In this document: piece by piece, positions 1 through 7,658 of the stretch | How positions within the stretch are numbered: position 1 is the first letter of the stretch | Layout of the letters: each line of letters starts with the position of its first letter | Source of the DNA: Betaproteobacteria bacterium | Lineage (GTDB): Bacteria > Pseudomonadota > Gammaproteobacteria > Burkholderiales > SG8-41 | Length of the DNA: 12,704 nucleotides | Reading direction: 5' to 3' | NCBI GenBank assembly: GCA_020028375.1 | Contig: JAHZNX010000032.1 | Span: 1 to 12,704 of the forward strand | Translations under genes and position numbers: made by a program | The notes under the pieces: model-generated | Database searches by the model: none | Told to the model about the DNA's origin: nothing | What the model saw: only the letters and a program-made list of their open reading frames with translations

Positions 1-1943
1 GTGAGCGCACGCTCGTACGCGGCGACCGCTTCCTCGAGGCGGCGTTGACGCAGTCGCAGGTTACCGAGGTTCACGTTCGCCGAAGGCCAGTCGGCGTCCT
101 GTTCCAGCGAAGCCTCGTACTCGTTAGTCGCGGCCTCCCGCTTGCTGCGCTGGTCGGGAGAAAGCTGCTCATCGGCAATATCCGCGAGCACACGCGCGGC
201 CTCGACCCGAACGCCGCGCACCGGGTCGGCGAGAAGCGGCGCGGCCGCCTGCGCGCGCACGGCCGGCTCGAACCTCGCGATCAGGCCGAGCGCTGCGATG
301 CGCATCCCGGGATCGTAGTTTGCTAGCAGCTTGCGCACCACCGGCAGGTTTTGCTGCCGGAGATTAGGACCTGACAGCGTTGCAGCGGTCGCCTTCACGA
401 GGGGCGGCGCCATCGCGTCCTCTGCAAGCGCGAGCAGCGCGGGCAGCGCCTTCGCGCCCTGAGTCCCGCCCGCATTTAGTGTCGTGCCGTAGTGCCGGCG
501 CTCGCGCCAGGTCTTGCCGTACCACCGATCCATCGCCGCCGCCGCCCATTCCGGCTTGCGGTCAGCGTGGCACTGGGTGCACGCATTGGGGCTGCCCAGC
601 GCAGCGGACAGGTCCGGCCGGGGGATGCGCAAGCTGTGATCGCGCCGCGGGTCAACGACCATGTATTTTTGCGCGGGCATGTGGCATTCGACGCATTGCG
701 CGCCCTTCGTCCCCGACTTGTGGAAGTGATGCTGTTCCGCATCGAACGCGGACGCGCTATGGCAGCGCACGCACAGTGCGTTGCCCTCGGCCCGGAGCTT
801 CAGGGCGTGCGGCTCGTGGCAATCCATGCAGGTGACGCCGCGTTGGTACATTCTGCTCTGGAGGAACGAGCCCCAGGTGTAAACCTCCTCGCGCTGCTGT
901 CCGTCGGCGTGGTAGTTCGGGGGCGTCAGCATTGCGAGGCGGTGCGTGTCCTCGAGCGGCGCGCCCGCCTCCCCCCCTTCTGCAATCGCGGAGCGGCGGG
1001 CGTGACACGCCGCGCAGACATTCATCAGCGCATCGGCTGCGGGCTGGTCGCGTTGCGCGGTCCGCGCATCTGCTGCCGGTAGCTTCCACGCCTCGTTCCA
1101 GCGGCTTCTCAGTACGACAAGGCCCTTGTCGCTCTGCGACGTGTAGGGCGGCCGAGCTTCCTTCGCCCACTCCACGTGGCGGGATCCCGGCCCATGGCAG
1201 GCCTCGCACGCGACGTTGATCTCGCTGAAGGTGGTCTTATAGGCATTACTGCCCGCGTCATACCCCTTCTTCAGGTTGGTCGAATGGCACGCGGCGCACT
1301 GCAGGTTCCAGTTCTGATACAGCCCGGTCCAGTGGAGTGGGTCCCCAGGGTCGAACTTCTCGTTCGGGTAAAGATGGAACCAGCGCTGCCCGCCCTCGCC
1401 TTTCGGCCGCGCATCCCACGCAATGGAAAGCGCCTGAAATCGCCCGCCAGGGAATTCGATCAGATACTGCTGCAGCGGCGTGACGCCGAAGGTGTACTTG
1501 ATCTCGAAATCGGCGAGCTTGCCGTCCGGGCCGTCGGTGCGGACCATGAACCTGCCGTCGCGTTTGAAGAACCTGGACTCGACGCCAAAGTGCTTGAATC
1601 TCGCGTTCTCGAAATCGCCGAGTATCGCGGATGTGCTCGCTTCCTGCATCGCGAGCGCGTGGTGGGAGCCGCGCCACGCCTCGGCCTGTCTTGAGTGGCA
1701 GCCGGAACAGGCGCTGCTGCCCAGGAATTGCGCTGCGGCGGCGGGACGCGGGGCGATGGGTACTCCAGCCGGCGCCCACGTCCGCCACGCGAGCCAGGCG
1801 GCCGCGAGCAATGATGCAACCAGCGCGCTCGCGGCAACGATACGCCACAGGCCTGTTCGGGCCCGGGGGGAATCAGATTGCTTGGGTGACTGACTGGCGG
1901 CGCTTGCCGCCTGTCCGTGACCCGGCTTGCGACGCTTCGCCAT
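1..1943 (-). CDS. Octaheme c-type cytochrome with HEAT-like and TPR repeats, C-terminus cut by window edge
   Basis: This is a membrane-anchored multiheme electron-transfer protein; substrate and partner are unknown. At least 647 residues are visible and the frame is still open at the left edge. It starts at ATG 1943. A basic N-terminal tail (MAKRRK) is followed by one hydrophobic segment at about residues 31-53, which looks like an uncleaved anchor with the rest in the periplasm. Eight CxxCH heme sites are visible, starting at residues 79 (CSGCH), 216 (CAACH), 246 (CEACH), 310 (CAACH), 372 (CMDCH), 391 (CVRCH), 417 (CVECH) and 455 (CTQCH). From about residue 500 the hemes stop and alanine/leucine-rich HEAT-like helices follow (about 505-600), then a TPR unit (ANVNLGNLRL, EEAVAAYERAL) runs to the edge. 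The layout resembles cytochrome c554-like/doubled-CXXCH proteins fused to TPRs. No strong Shine-Dalgarno is seen. It is last in a same-strand series, 82 bp after the exported-protein gene. Heme count is certain from sequence; physiological role is not. Confidence 0.9.
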   Translation of the reverse strand, partial: MAKRRKPGHGQAASAASQSPKQSDSPRARTGLWRIVAASALVASLLAAAWLAWRTWAPAGVPIAPRPAAAAQFLGSSACSGCHSRQAEAWRGSHHALAMQEASTSAILGDFENARFKHFGVESRFFKRDGRFMVRTDGPDGKLADFEIKYTFGVTPLQQYLIEFPGGRFQALSIAWDARPKGEGGQRWFHLYPNEKFDPGDPLHWTGLYQNWNLQCAACHSTNLKKGYDAGSNAYKTTFSEINVACEACHGPGSRHVEWAKEARPPYTSQSDKGLVVLRSRWNEAWKLPAADARTAQRDQPAADALMNVCAACHARRSAIAEGGEAGAPLEDTHRLAMLTPPNYHADGQQREEVYTWGSFLQSRMYQRGVTCMDCHEPHALKLRAEGNALCVRCHSASAFDAEQHHFHKSGTKGAQCVECHMPAQKYMVVDPRRDHSLRIPRPDLSAALGSPNACTQCHADRKPEWAAAAMDRWYGKTWRERRHYGTTLNAGGTQGAKALPALLALAEDAMAPPLVKATAATLSGPNLRQQNLPVVRKLLANYDPGMRIAALGLIARFEPAVRAQAAAPLLADPVRGVRVEAARVLADIADEQLSPDQRSKREAATNEYEASLEQDADWPSANVNLGNLRLRQRRLEEAVAAYERAL

Positions 1944-2025
1944 GGAGCGGCAATTCTAGCAAGCGCCCCCGCCAGAGACGCCCCCCGTTACTGCGTCATT
2001 TCGTCATTGCATCGCCAGGCAATGG

Positions 2026-2493
2026 TCACTCGACGAGGGGAATCTGCGCCGCCAGCTCGTACTTGACGATCGCGCGGATCTTGTTCTCGATCTGGATGTA
2101 GCGCGCGACTTTCACGCCCGGAATGACCTTCTCGAGCTTCGGCACATAGGAGCGCTTGAGCTTGACCTCCGCCTCCTCGACGGCGATCGCCTCGTTGATC
2201 AGCTTCTTCGCCGCCTCGTCGGAAACCGGCCCCTTGTTGTAGGCGTCCGCGTAGCGCTTGATCGTCCCAAAGAGCCGCTTGTTGATGCCCGCCAGATCCT
2301 TCTGGTAGGCCTCGTACACCGGCCAGAAGTCCTTCGCCTCGCTCTCGGTCAACTGCAGGTTGGCCGCGACCACGAGCTTCTTGTCGGCCTTGATCTTGTC
2401 CGCGAGGATCTTCATGTCCGACGCGGTCTGCGCGGCCGCGGGAAGCGCGAGCAGGATGGAAAACGAAAACAGGACAGCCTGGATAAGCTTCAT
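2026..2493 (-). CDS. Small exported (periplasmic) helical protein of unknown function
   Basis: A 155-residue protein. It begins with a Sec signal peptide (MKLIQAVLFS, hydrophobic core to about residue 17) and an Ala-x-Ala cleavage site after A21. The mature part is Lys/Glu-rich and probably all-helical, with a recognisable block LTESEAKDFWPVYEAYQKDL at about residues 55-74 and a conserved-looking end, KVARYIQIENKIRAIVKYEL. Similar small secreted proteins are common in proteobacteria and are usually annotated as hypothetical. The LT...FWPVY...Y pattern faintly recalls the helical Spy/CpxP type, but I see no true LTxxQ motif, so I do not assign that function. The start is ATG 2493, because AAGGAG sits 7 nt upstream. 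An in-frame GTG at 2517 lies upstream of that ribosome site and is rejected. It lies 78 bp after the RRM gene and 82 bp before the cytochrome gene, both on the same strand. Confidence 0.85.
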   Translation of the reverse strand: MKLIQAVLFSFSILLALPAAAQTASDMKILADKIKADKKLVVAANLQLTESEAKDFWPVYEAYQKDLAGINKRLFGTIKRYADAYNKGPVSDEAAKKLINEAIAVEEAEVKLKRSYVPKLEKVIPGVKVARYIQIENKIRAIVKYELAAQIPLVE

Positions 2494-2500
2494 TACCAAT

Positions 2501-2506
2501 CTCCTT
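2501..2506 (-). promoter_or_regulatory. Shine-Dalgarno AAGGAG deciding the start of the exported protein
   Basis: On the minus strand AAGGAG is followed by ATTGGTA and then ATG at 2493, a 7-nt spacing. It lies inside the longer frame that opens at GTG 2517, so the longer start would place the ribosome site within the coding sequence and put extra residues before the signal peptide. Confidence 0.8.
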
Positions 2507-2571
2507 GAATGTTTCACGACATTCGTGCCGGGATTCCGGTCACGAGGCCGCGATTCTACAGCAACAGGCGC

Positions 2572-2817
2572 TCAGCGTATGAGCGTCTGGACGATGAGGG
2601 AGCGCTCCTTCCAGTACATCCCGTTGAGCCGCATCGAAATGCCCTCGAGCGCGCCCAACGGCGGGTCGGAGAATTCGAGCACCGCGGCCGGGCGCGAGCC
2701 GTCCCCTTCCACCCTCTGGATCTTCGTGCATTCCAGGTCCGGAGCGTACTTCTTGACGAACGCGCGCAGCTCCTCATCCTGGGTCCCCGGCGCGATGTTT
2801 CCAATCCAGAGCTTCAT
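2572..2817 (-). CDS. RRM-type (RNP-1) RNA-binding protein
   Basis: An 81-residue protein that is a single RNA recognition motif with almost no extra sequence. Residues 2-7 (KLWIGN) match the RNP2 strand, followed by a helix (TQDEELRAFVKKY). Residues 42-49 (RPAAVLEF) occupy the RNP1 strand, and a second helix and last strand (MYWKERSLIVQTL) complete the fold. The two aromatic residues usual at RNP1 positions 3 and 5 are replaced by Ala and Val, so RNA affinity may be low or the surface may do something else. Bacterial single-RRM proteins are thought to bind RNA in the cytoplasm, but targets are mostly unknown. The ATG at 2817 has an AGAGG-type ribosome site 5 nt upstream. It begins 22 bp after the outer-membrane channel gene ends, so cotranscription with the efflux operon is plausible. 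Confidence 0.85.
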   Translation of the reverse strand: MKLWIGNIAPGTQDEELRAFVKKYAPDLECTKIQRVEGDGSRPAAVLEFSDPPLGALEGISMRLNGMYWKERSLIVQTLIR

Positions 2818-2839
2818 ATCCGCCTCTTTGCCACAGTTC

Positions 2840-4291
2840 TCACGGGAAAATCGGCGGAGTCCTCGAGATATCCACCGCGGGCGGCGGGACGAGCTTGTCC
2901 GCCTCGTTGACCCAGCCGCCGCCCATCGCCTTGTAGAGGTTGATCAGCGCGAAAAAGAGCTGGCCCTGCGTCTGCGTGTACTGCAGCTCGGCATTGAAGA
3001 GCTTGGTCTCGGCGTCGGTGACTTCGAGGTAGCTCGTATAGCCGTTGTCGTAGCGCAGCCGCGCGAGCCGCGCATAGTTGCGCAGCGCACCGACCTGGCG
3101 CGCCTGCGCAGCCAACTGCTCGCGCGTCTTCGCCTGGTCGATCAGCGCGTCGCTCACTTCCTGGAACGCGGTCTGGATCGCCTTCTGGTACTGCAGCAGC
3201 GCCTGCTCGTGCTGGGCCTCGGCGACCGAGAGCTGGCCGCTGAGCGCGCCGCCGGTGAAGATCGGCTGCGACACGGAGGCGGCGTACGACCAAGTTCGCG
3301 CCGGACCGGTGAAGAGGTCAGACAGCGAGGAGCTCGCGGTGCCGAGCAGCGCGGTGAGCGAGATGCTGGGGAAGAATGCGGCCTTGGCAACGCCGATGCG
3401 GGCGTTGGCGGCGATCAGCACCTGCTCCGCCTGCCGCAGGTCCGGCCGGCGTTCGAGGAGCTCCGACGGCAGCCCCGCCGGCACCTGCGGCAGCACGAGC
3501 TTGTCGAGCGTGCGGCCGCGCAGGATCGGCCCCGGGTTGCGGCCGAGCAGCACGGACAGCGCATTCTCCTGCTGCGCGATCTGCCTCTCGAGCGGCGGGA
3601 TGGAGGCGAGCGCGAGCTCGTAATCGGAGCTCGCCTGGCTCAACTCCACCTCCGACAACACGCCACCGTCGAAGCGCAGCTTGAAGATGCGGTAGAACTC
3701 CCCGCGCGACTGCGCAGTGCTCCTTGCGATCTCGAGCTGGCGGTCGAGGTCGACGAGCGTAACGTACGAGGTCGCCACCGCCGAGACGAGCGAAAGGATG
3801 ACCGTGAACCGGCCCTGCTCGGACGCGAGCAGCTCCGCGCGCCCCGCCTCGGTCGAGCGGCGCAGCCGCCCCCATACGTCGATTTCCCACGCCACCCCCA
3901 GATCGAGGAAGTAGGCGTCGAAGGTGTTGGACGTGCCGGCGGCGAGCGGGGGCGAGGTCGCGGTCGAGATGCGTTGTCTTCCCGCCTGGCCCTGCGCGGC
4001 TGCCTGCGGGAAGAGCTGCGAGCGGGTGACCCCGTAACGCCCGAAAAATTCCTCGACGCGCGCGGCGGCGATCTTGACGTCCTTGTTTTCGGCGAGCGCG
4101 GTCTTCAAGAGGTCATTGAGGACCGGGTCCTTGAACTGCTCCCACCACGCAGTGTTGACGAGGTCGCGCGCGGCCTTGTCATCGAATCGAAACGCGGACG
4201 GCGCATCGACCGCGGGGCGCTGGTAATTCGGCCCGAGCATGCAGCCGGCGAGCGTGCCGGTGAGGGCTACCGTCAGCGCAAGCGCTTTCAC
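2840..4291 (-). CDS. oprM: OprM/NodT-family outer-membrane efflux channel lipoprotein
   Basis: Outer-membrane exit duct of the tripartite pump; family trimers span the outer membrane and the periplasm. I start it at GTG 4291, which gives 483 residues, close to the family's usual 470-490. That start yields a short signal (MKALALTVALTGT) with lipobox LAGC, lipidated Cys17, then the typical MLGPNYQRP. Two OEP-type helical repeats follow (about residues 60-250 and 270-470), with family landmarks LLGRNPG at about 249 and ERRPDLRQAEQ at about 280. In-frame codons continue upstream to 4510, including ATG 4432, but that stretch translates the palindromic repeat and has no signal-peptide character, so it is rejected. 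The ribosome site at GTG is only GGGG-like. The gene lies 142 bp after the permease gene, an unusually long gap for this operon. The symbol is family-level: oprM, adeK and cmeC type names all fit. Confidence 0.93.
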   Translation of the reverse strand: MKALALTVALTGTLAGCMLGPNYQRPAVDAPSAFRFDDKAARDLVNTAWWEQFKDPVLNDLLKTALAENKDVKIAAARVEEFFGRYGVTRSQLFPQAAAQGQAGRQRISTATSPPLAAGTSNTFDAYFLDLGVAWEIDVWGRLRRSTEAGRAELLASEQGRFTVILSLVSAVATSYVTLVDLDRQLEIARSTAQSRGEFYRIFKLRFDGGVLSEVELSQASSDYELALASIPPLERQIAQQENALSVLLGRNPGPILRGRTLDKLVLPQVPAGLPSELLERRPDLRQAEQVLIAANARIGVAKAAFFPSISLTALLGTASSSLSDLFTGPARTWSYAASVSQPIFTGGALSGQLSVAEAQHEQALLQYQKAIQTAFQEVSDALIDQAKTREQLAAQARQVGALRNYARLARLRYDNGYTSYLEVTDAETKLFNAELQYTQTQGQLFFALINLYKAMGGGWVNEADKLVPPPAVDISRTPPIFP

Positions 4292-4313
4292 ACCACCCCG
4301 GCCGTTGCCACGG

Positions 4314-4402
4314 CCACCCCTCCTCGGTAAGGAGGGGAATGAAAACGGTCGCTCCGCCGTCAACAAAAGTGAATTCTCCCCTCCTTTGCAAGGAGGGGTG
4401 GA
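4314..4402. repeat. REPIN-like pair of inverted palindromic repeats
   Basis: Two copies of one palindromic unit face each other in the gap between the permease and channel genes. Unit 1 has CCCCTCCT (4317-4324), loop cggta, AGGAGGGG (4330-4337). Unit 2 has CCCCTCCT (4378-4385), loop ttgca, AGGAGGGG (4391-4398). The asymmetric flanks show the orientation: unit 1 has CCA before and AAT after, and unit 2 shows the same flanks only when read on the other strand. A spacer of about 40 bp separates the two hairpins. Inverted pairs of short extragenic palindromes are the hallmark of REPIN or small MITE-like elements. In the mRNA each stem (8 bp, GC-rich) would form a stable hairpin between two cistrons. 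Confidence 0.75.
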
Positions 4403-4433
4403 TGCAAAGCAGACGGGGTGGTTGGCGCGCATG

Positions 4434-7400
4434 TCAATTATCCCCGCGCGGCGCGTGGGCTGCCGCTGCGGCACCGCTGCCTGCGGGGGCGCCCTTTTTG
4501 CCCGGAGCATGGTCGCCCGCGTTTTCCTTGCCGCGCTCCGCCAGCTGTTCGAACAAATAAAAGAACAGCGGCACGAACAGCAGCGCCAGCGTGCTCGCGC
4601 CGATCATGCCGCCGATGATGCCGGTGCCGAGCGAGTGGCGCGCGTTCATGCCGGCGCCCAGCGCGATCGCCAGCGGCACGCAGCCGAAGATGAAGGCGAG
4701 CGAGGTCATGACGATCGGCCGCAGCCGCAGCTCACCGGCCTCAACCGCCGCGTCGAGAAGCGACTTGCCCTGATGGCGCAGCTCGACCGCGAACTCGACG
4801 ATCAGGATCGCGTTCTTCGCGGCGAGACCGACCAGCACCAGCAGACCGATCTGGAAGTAGACGTCGTTTTCGAGGCCGCGCGCCCATGTCGCAATCAGCG
4901 CGCCGATCAGGCCGAAGGGCACCGCCGTCAGCACCGCGCCGGGCAGCGTCCACGACTCGTACATCGCCGACAGGATCAGGAAAACGATCAGCACGCCGAA
5001 CGCAAACGCGATCGCCGAAGAATTTCCCGACTTGATCTCCTGGTAGGCCATGCCCGACCACTCGTAGCCGTAGCCCTCGGGCAATACCTTGGCGGCGACT
5101 TCCTGCATCGCCTTGATCGCGTCACCCGAGCTGTAACCCTCCTTGGCGGCGCCGATCAACTGCGCCGCCGGGAAGCCGTTGAAGTGCGGCATCAGGTCGG
5201 GGCCGATGACGTAATCGGTATTGACCACGGCCGACAGCGGCACCATCTTGCCGTTGCTCGAGCGCGTGTAGAGCTTCGTAATGTCGTTCGGCGTCTCGCG
5301 GTATGGCGCATCGGCCTGCAGCACCACGTTCCAGACCCGGCTGTACTGCGTGAACTGGCTGACCACGATCGATCCGAACTGCGCCTGCAGCGCGCTGTTG
5401 ACGTCCGCGATCGGCACGCCGAGCAGCACCGCCTTCGAGCGGTCGACGTTGGCCCGCATCTGCTGCGAGATGCCGCGATAGGTGGTGGCGACGCGCGCCA
5501 GCTCGGGGCGCTTGGCGGCTTCCGCCAGGAACTGCTGGGTGACATCGTTGAGCCGCAGCGGATCGCCGCTCACCTTGTCCTGGATCCAGAACTCGAAACC
5601 GCTGCCGGTGCCAATGCCCGGGATCGCCGGCGGCGCGATCGGGATGAACACGCCGGTGTCGATGTGCTGCGATCCGGCGTAGACCTCGCGCAGGATGGCG
5701 CCGACGTTTTCCTTTTTGGCAGTCTCGATCGATTTATAACGCTCCTTGAAGTCCTTGAAGGTGACGAACAGCGCGGCGACGTTCGGCTTGTACTGGCCGT
5801 CGATGAAGCTGTAGCCGTTGACGATGGTGCGGTCGGCAACCGCCGTGTCCTTGGCGAACAGCACGTCGATCTGGCTGGATGTCTCGACCGTGCGCTTCAT
5901 GCTGGCGGCGTCGGGCATGACGATCTGCGCGAAGGTGTAGCCCTGGTCCTCGTTAGGCACGAAACTGCTGGGAATAGTCTTGAACAGGTGCACGATGCCC
6001 CACACCATCAGCGCAAACACCGCAAAGGCGACGAACATGCGCTTGATGGTGAACAGTACTGCGCGGCCGTAGGCCTTGGTCACGCGATCGAACCAGCGGT
6101 TGAACCAGGCGAACGGGCCCTTGGTCGGCGGCGTGGTGTGTTTCAGCATGAGGCCGCACATCGCCGGCGTCAGCGTCAGCGCGACGAAGCCCGAGATCGC
6201 CACCGACAGCGCGATCGTCAGCGCGAACTGCTTGTAGAGCTGGCCGGTGGTGCCGGGCAGGAAACCCGCCGGCACGAACACCGCGGCAAATACCAGCACC
6301 ACCGCGACCACCGGACCGGCCACTTCTTCCATCGCCTTGATCGAGGCTTCCTTCGGCTCAAGGTGATGCGCAAGCATGTTGCGCTCGACGTTTTCCACCA
6401 CCACGATCGCGTCGTCGACCACGATACCGATTGCCAGCACCATGCCGAACAACGTCAGCAGATTGATCGAGAACCCGAGCGCCAGCATGCCAAGGAAGGT
6501 GCCGATCAGCGCGACGAAGATGGCCACCGTGCAAATGATGGTGGCGCGGAAATTCTGCAGGAACAGATAGACCACCAGCACCACCAGCACGATCGCCTCG
6601 AACAGCGTGTGGATCACTTCCTCGATCGACAGCCGCACGAAATCGGTGGTGTCGAGCGCGATCGCGTAATCGATGCCGGCCGGCAGGGTGCTCTTCAGCT
6701 CCCCCATGGTCTTGCGGATGGCTGCGGAAACCTCGAGGCCGTTCGCGCCGGGCTGCTGGTAGATGACGATCGGGGTGGTCGGGGCGCCGTTGAACTTGTT
6801 GTCGTCGATGTATTGGCGGCGGCCGGTCTCGGCGCGCGCGACGTCCTTGACGCGCACGATTGCGGAACCGTCAGGATTGGCGCGCAGGATGATGTCTTCA
6901 TAGCGCGACGGCTCGACAAACGGCCGCTCGGTCACCACCGGGAAGGTCATCGCCACGTTGCCGCGGTTCGGTTCGGCGTTGACCTGGCCGGCGCTGACCA
7001 GCGCGTTCTGGTTGGCCACCGCGTTGGCAATGTCGGTGGTCGTGATGCCCAGCGAGGCCATGCGGTTCGGGTTCATCCAGATGCGCATCGCCTGGTCGGG
7101 CACGCCGAAGATCTGCGCCTGCCCTGCGCCGTTGATGCGCTTGATCGCGTCGAGCACGTAGACGTTGACGTAGTTGGTCACGTATTCCGGCGTGTAGCGG
7201 CCCTCCTTGTCGAATAACGCGACGATCATCAGGATGCTCGCGGATTTCTTCTGCACCGACACGCCGTACTGAGTCACCGCCTCGGGAAGTTGAGGCAGGG
7301 CGAGGTTGACGCGGTTCTGCACCTGCACCTGCGCTATGTCGGGGTCGGTGTCGAGGGTGAAATAGACCGTGATAGTCAGCTGGCCGGTGTTGGAACTGAT

Positions 7401-7643
7401 CGACGTCATGTAGAGCATGTTGTCGGCGCCGTTGATCTGCGCCTCGATCGGTGCCGCCACCGAGTCGCCGACCGTCTTCGAGTCCGCACCGGGATAGGTG
7501 GTCGTCACCTGGACCTGCACCGGTGTAATGGTCGGGTACTGCGCGACCGGCAGCACGACCATTGAGACCAGGCCCGCCACACAAATAAGGAGCGAGACGA
7601 CCGTCGCGAAGATCGGCCGTTCGATAAAGAACTTGGAAAACAT
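4434..7643 (-). CDS. acrB: RND efflux permease, HAE1 (AcrB/MexB) family
   Basis: Inner-membrane proton/drug antiporter of the tripartite pump, 1069 residues (family usually about 1030-1060). It opens with the classic MFSKFFIERPIFA cytoplasmic helix. The first periplasmic porter loop runs from about residue 35 to 340, TM2-TM6 from about 342 to 500, the second loop from about 560 to 870, and TM8-TM12 from about 875 to 1045. The proton-relay residues are present: D410 and D411 in GIVVDDAIVVVENVER, and K943 in GLAAKNAILIVEF. The C-terminus carries an extra low-complexity Ala/Gly/Lys tail (about 30 residues) that accounts for the extra length. The ATG at 7643 has AGGG about 9 nt upstream. It lies 15 bp after the membrane-fusion gene, so the two are clearly one operon. 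The specific substrates cannot be read from sequence; the HAE1 type implies hydrophobic or amphiphilic compounds. Confidence 0.97.
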   Translation of the reverse strand: MFSKFFIERPIFATVVSLLICVAGLVSMVVLPVAQYPTITPVQVQVTTTYPGADSKTVGDSVAAPIEAQINGADNMLYMTSISSNTGQLTITVYFTLDTDPDIAQVQVQNRVNLALPQLPEAVTQYGVSVQKKSASILMIVALFDKEGRYTPEYVTNYVNVYVLDAIKRINGAGQAQIFGVPDQAMRIWMNPNRMASLGITTTDIANAVANQNALVSAGQVNAEPNRGNVAMTFPVVTERPFVEPSRYEDIILRANPDGSAIVRVKDVARAETGRRQYIDDNKFNGAPTTPIVIYQQPGANGLEVSAAIRKTMGELKSTLPAGIDYAIALDTTDFVRLSIEEVIHTLFEAIVLVVLVVYLFLQNFRATIICTVAIFVALIGTFLGMLALGFSINLLTLFGMVLAIGIVVDDAIVVVENVERNMLAHHLEPKEASIKAMEEVAGPVVAVVLVFAAVFVPAGFLPGTTGQLYKQFALTIALSVAISGFVALTLTPAMCGLMLKHTTPPTKGPFAWFNRWFDRVTKAYGRAVLFTIKRMFVAFAVFALMVWGIVHLFKTIPSSFVPNEDQGYTFAQIVMPDAASMKRTVETSSQIDVLFAKDTAVADRTIVNGYSFIDGQYKPNVAALFVTFKDFKERYKSIETAKKENVGAILREVYAGSQHIDTGVFIPIAPPAIPGIGTGSGFEFWIQDKVSGDPLRLNDVTQQFLAEAAKRPELARVATTYRGISQQMRANVDRSKAVLLGVPIADVNSALQAQFGSIVVSQFTQYSRVWNVVLQADAPYRETPNDITKLYTRSSNGKMVPLSAVVNTDYVIGPDLMPHFNGFPAAQLIGAAKEGYSSGDAIKAMQEVAAKVLPEGYGYEWSGMAYQEIKSGNSSAIAFAFGVLIVFLILSAMYESWTLPGAVLTAVPFGLIGALIATWARGLENDVYFQIGLLVLVGLAAKNAILIVEFAVELRHQGKSLLDAAVEAGELRLRPIVMTSLAFIFGCVPLAIALGAGMNARHSLGTGIIGGMIGASTLALLFVPLFFYLFEQLAERGKENAGDHAPGKKGAPAGSGAAAAAHAPRGDN

Positions 7644-7658
7644 CAGTCGGCGCCCTGG

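Noticed and set aside
2494..2517. GTG 2517 as start of the exported protein
   Set aside because: AAGGAG lies between it and ATG 2493 at the ideal distance, and the signal peptide begins at ATG 2493.
2515..2550. Short inverted repeats (CACGA-cat-TCGTG and CCGG-gatt-CCGG) between the RRM and exported-protein genes
   Set aside because: Stems of 4-5 bp and no U-tract are too weak to call a terminator or operator in GC-rich DNA.
2360..4330. 656-codon plus-strand open frame across three minus-strand genes
   Set aside because: It covers the channel, RRM and signal-peptide regions in antisense and crosses gene borders. Its composition is Arg/Glu-rich without motifs.
4292..4510. Longer start for the outer-membrane channel (to ATG 4432 or beyond)
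   Set aside because: It translates the palindromic repeat and overlaps the end of the permease gene, and it would bury the signal peptide and lipobox 47 or more residues inside.
4239..7217. 992-codon plus-strand open frame opposite the RND permease
   Set aside because: It is the antisense of a well-conserved permease in GC-rich DNA. Its translation is Arg/His/Asp-rich with no domain, as expected for a shadow.
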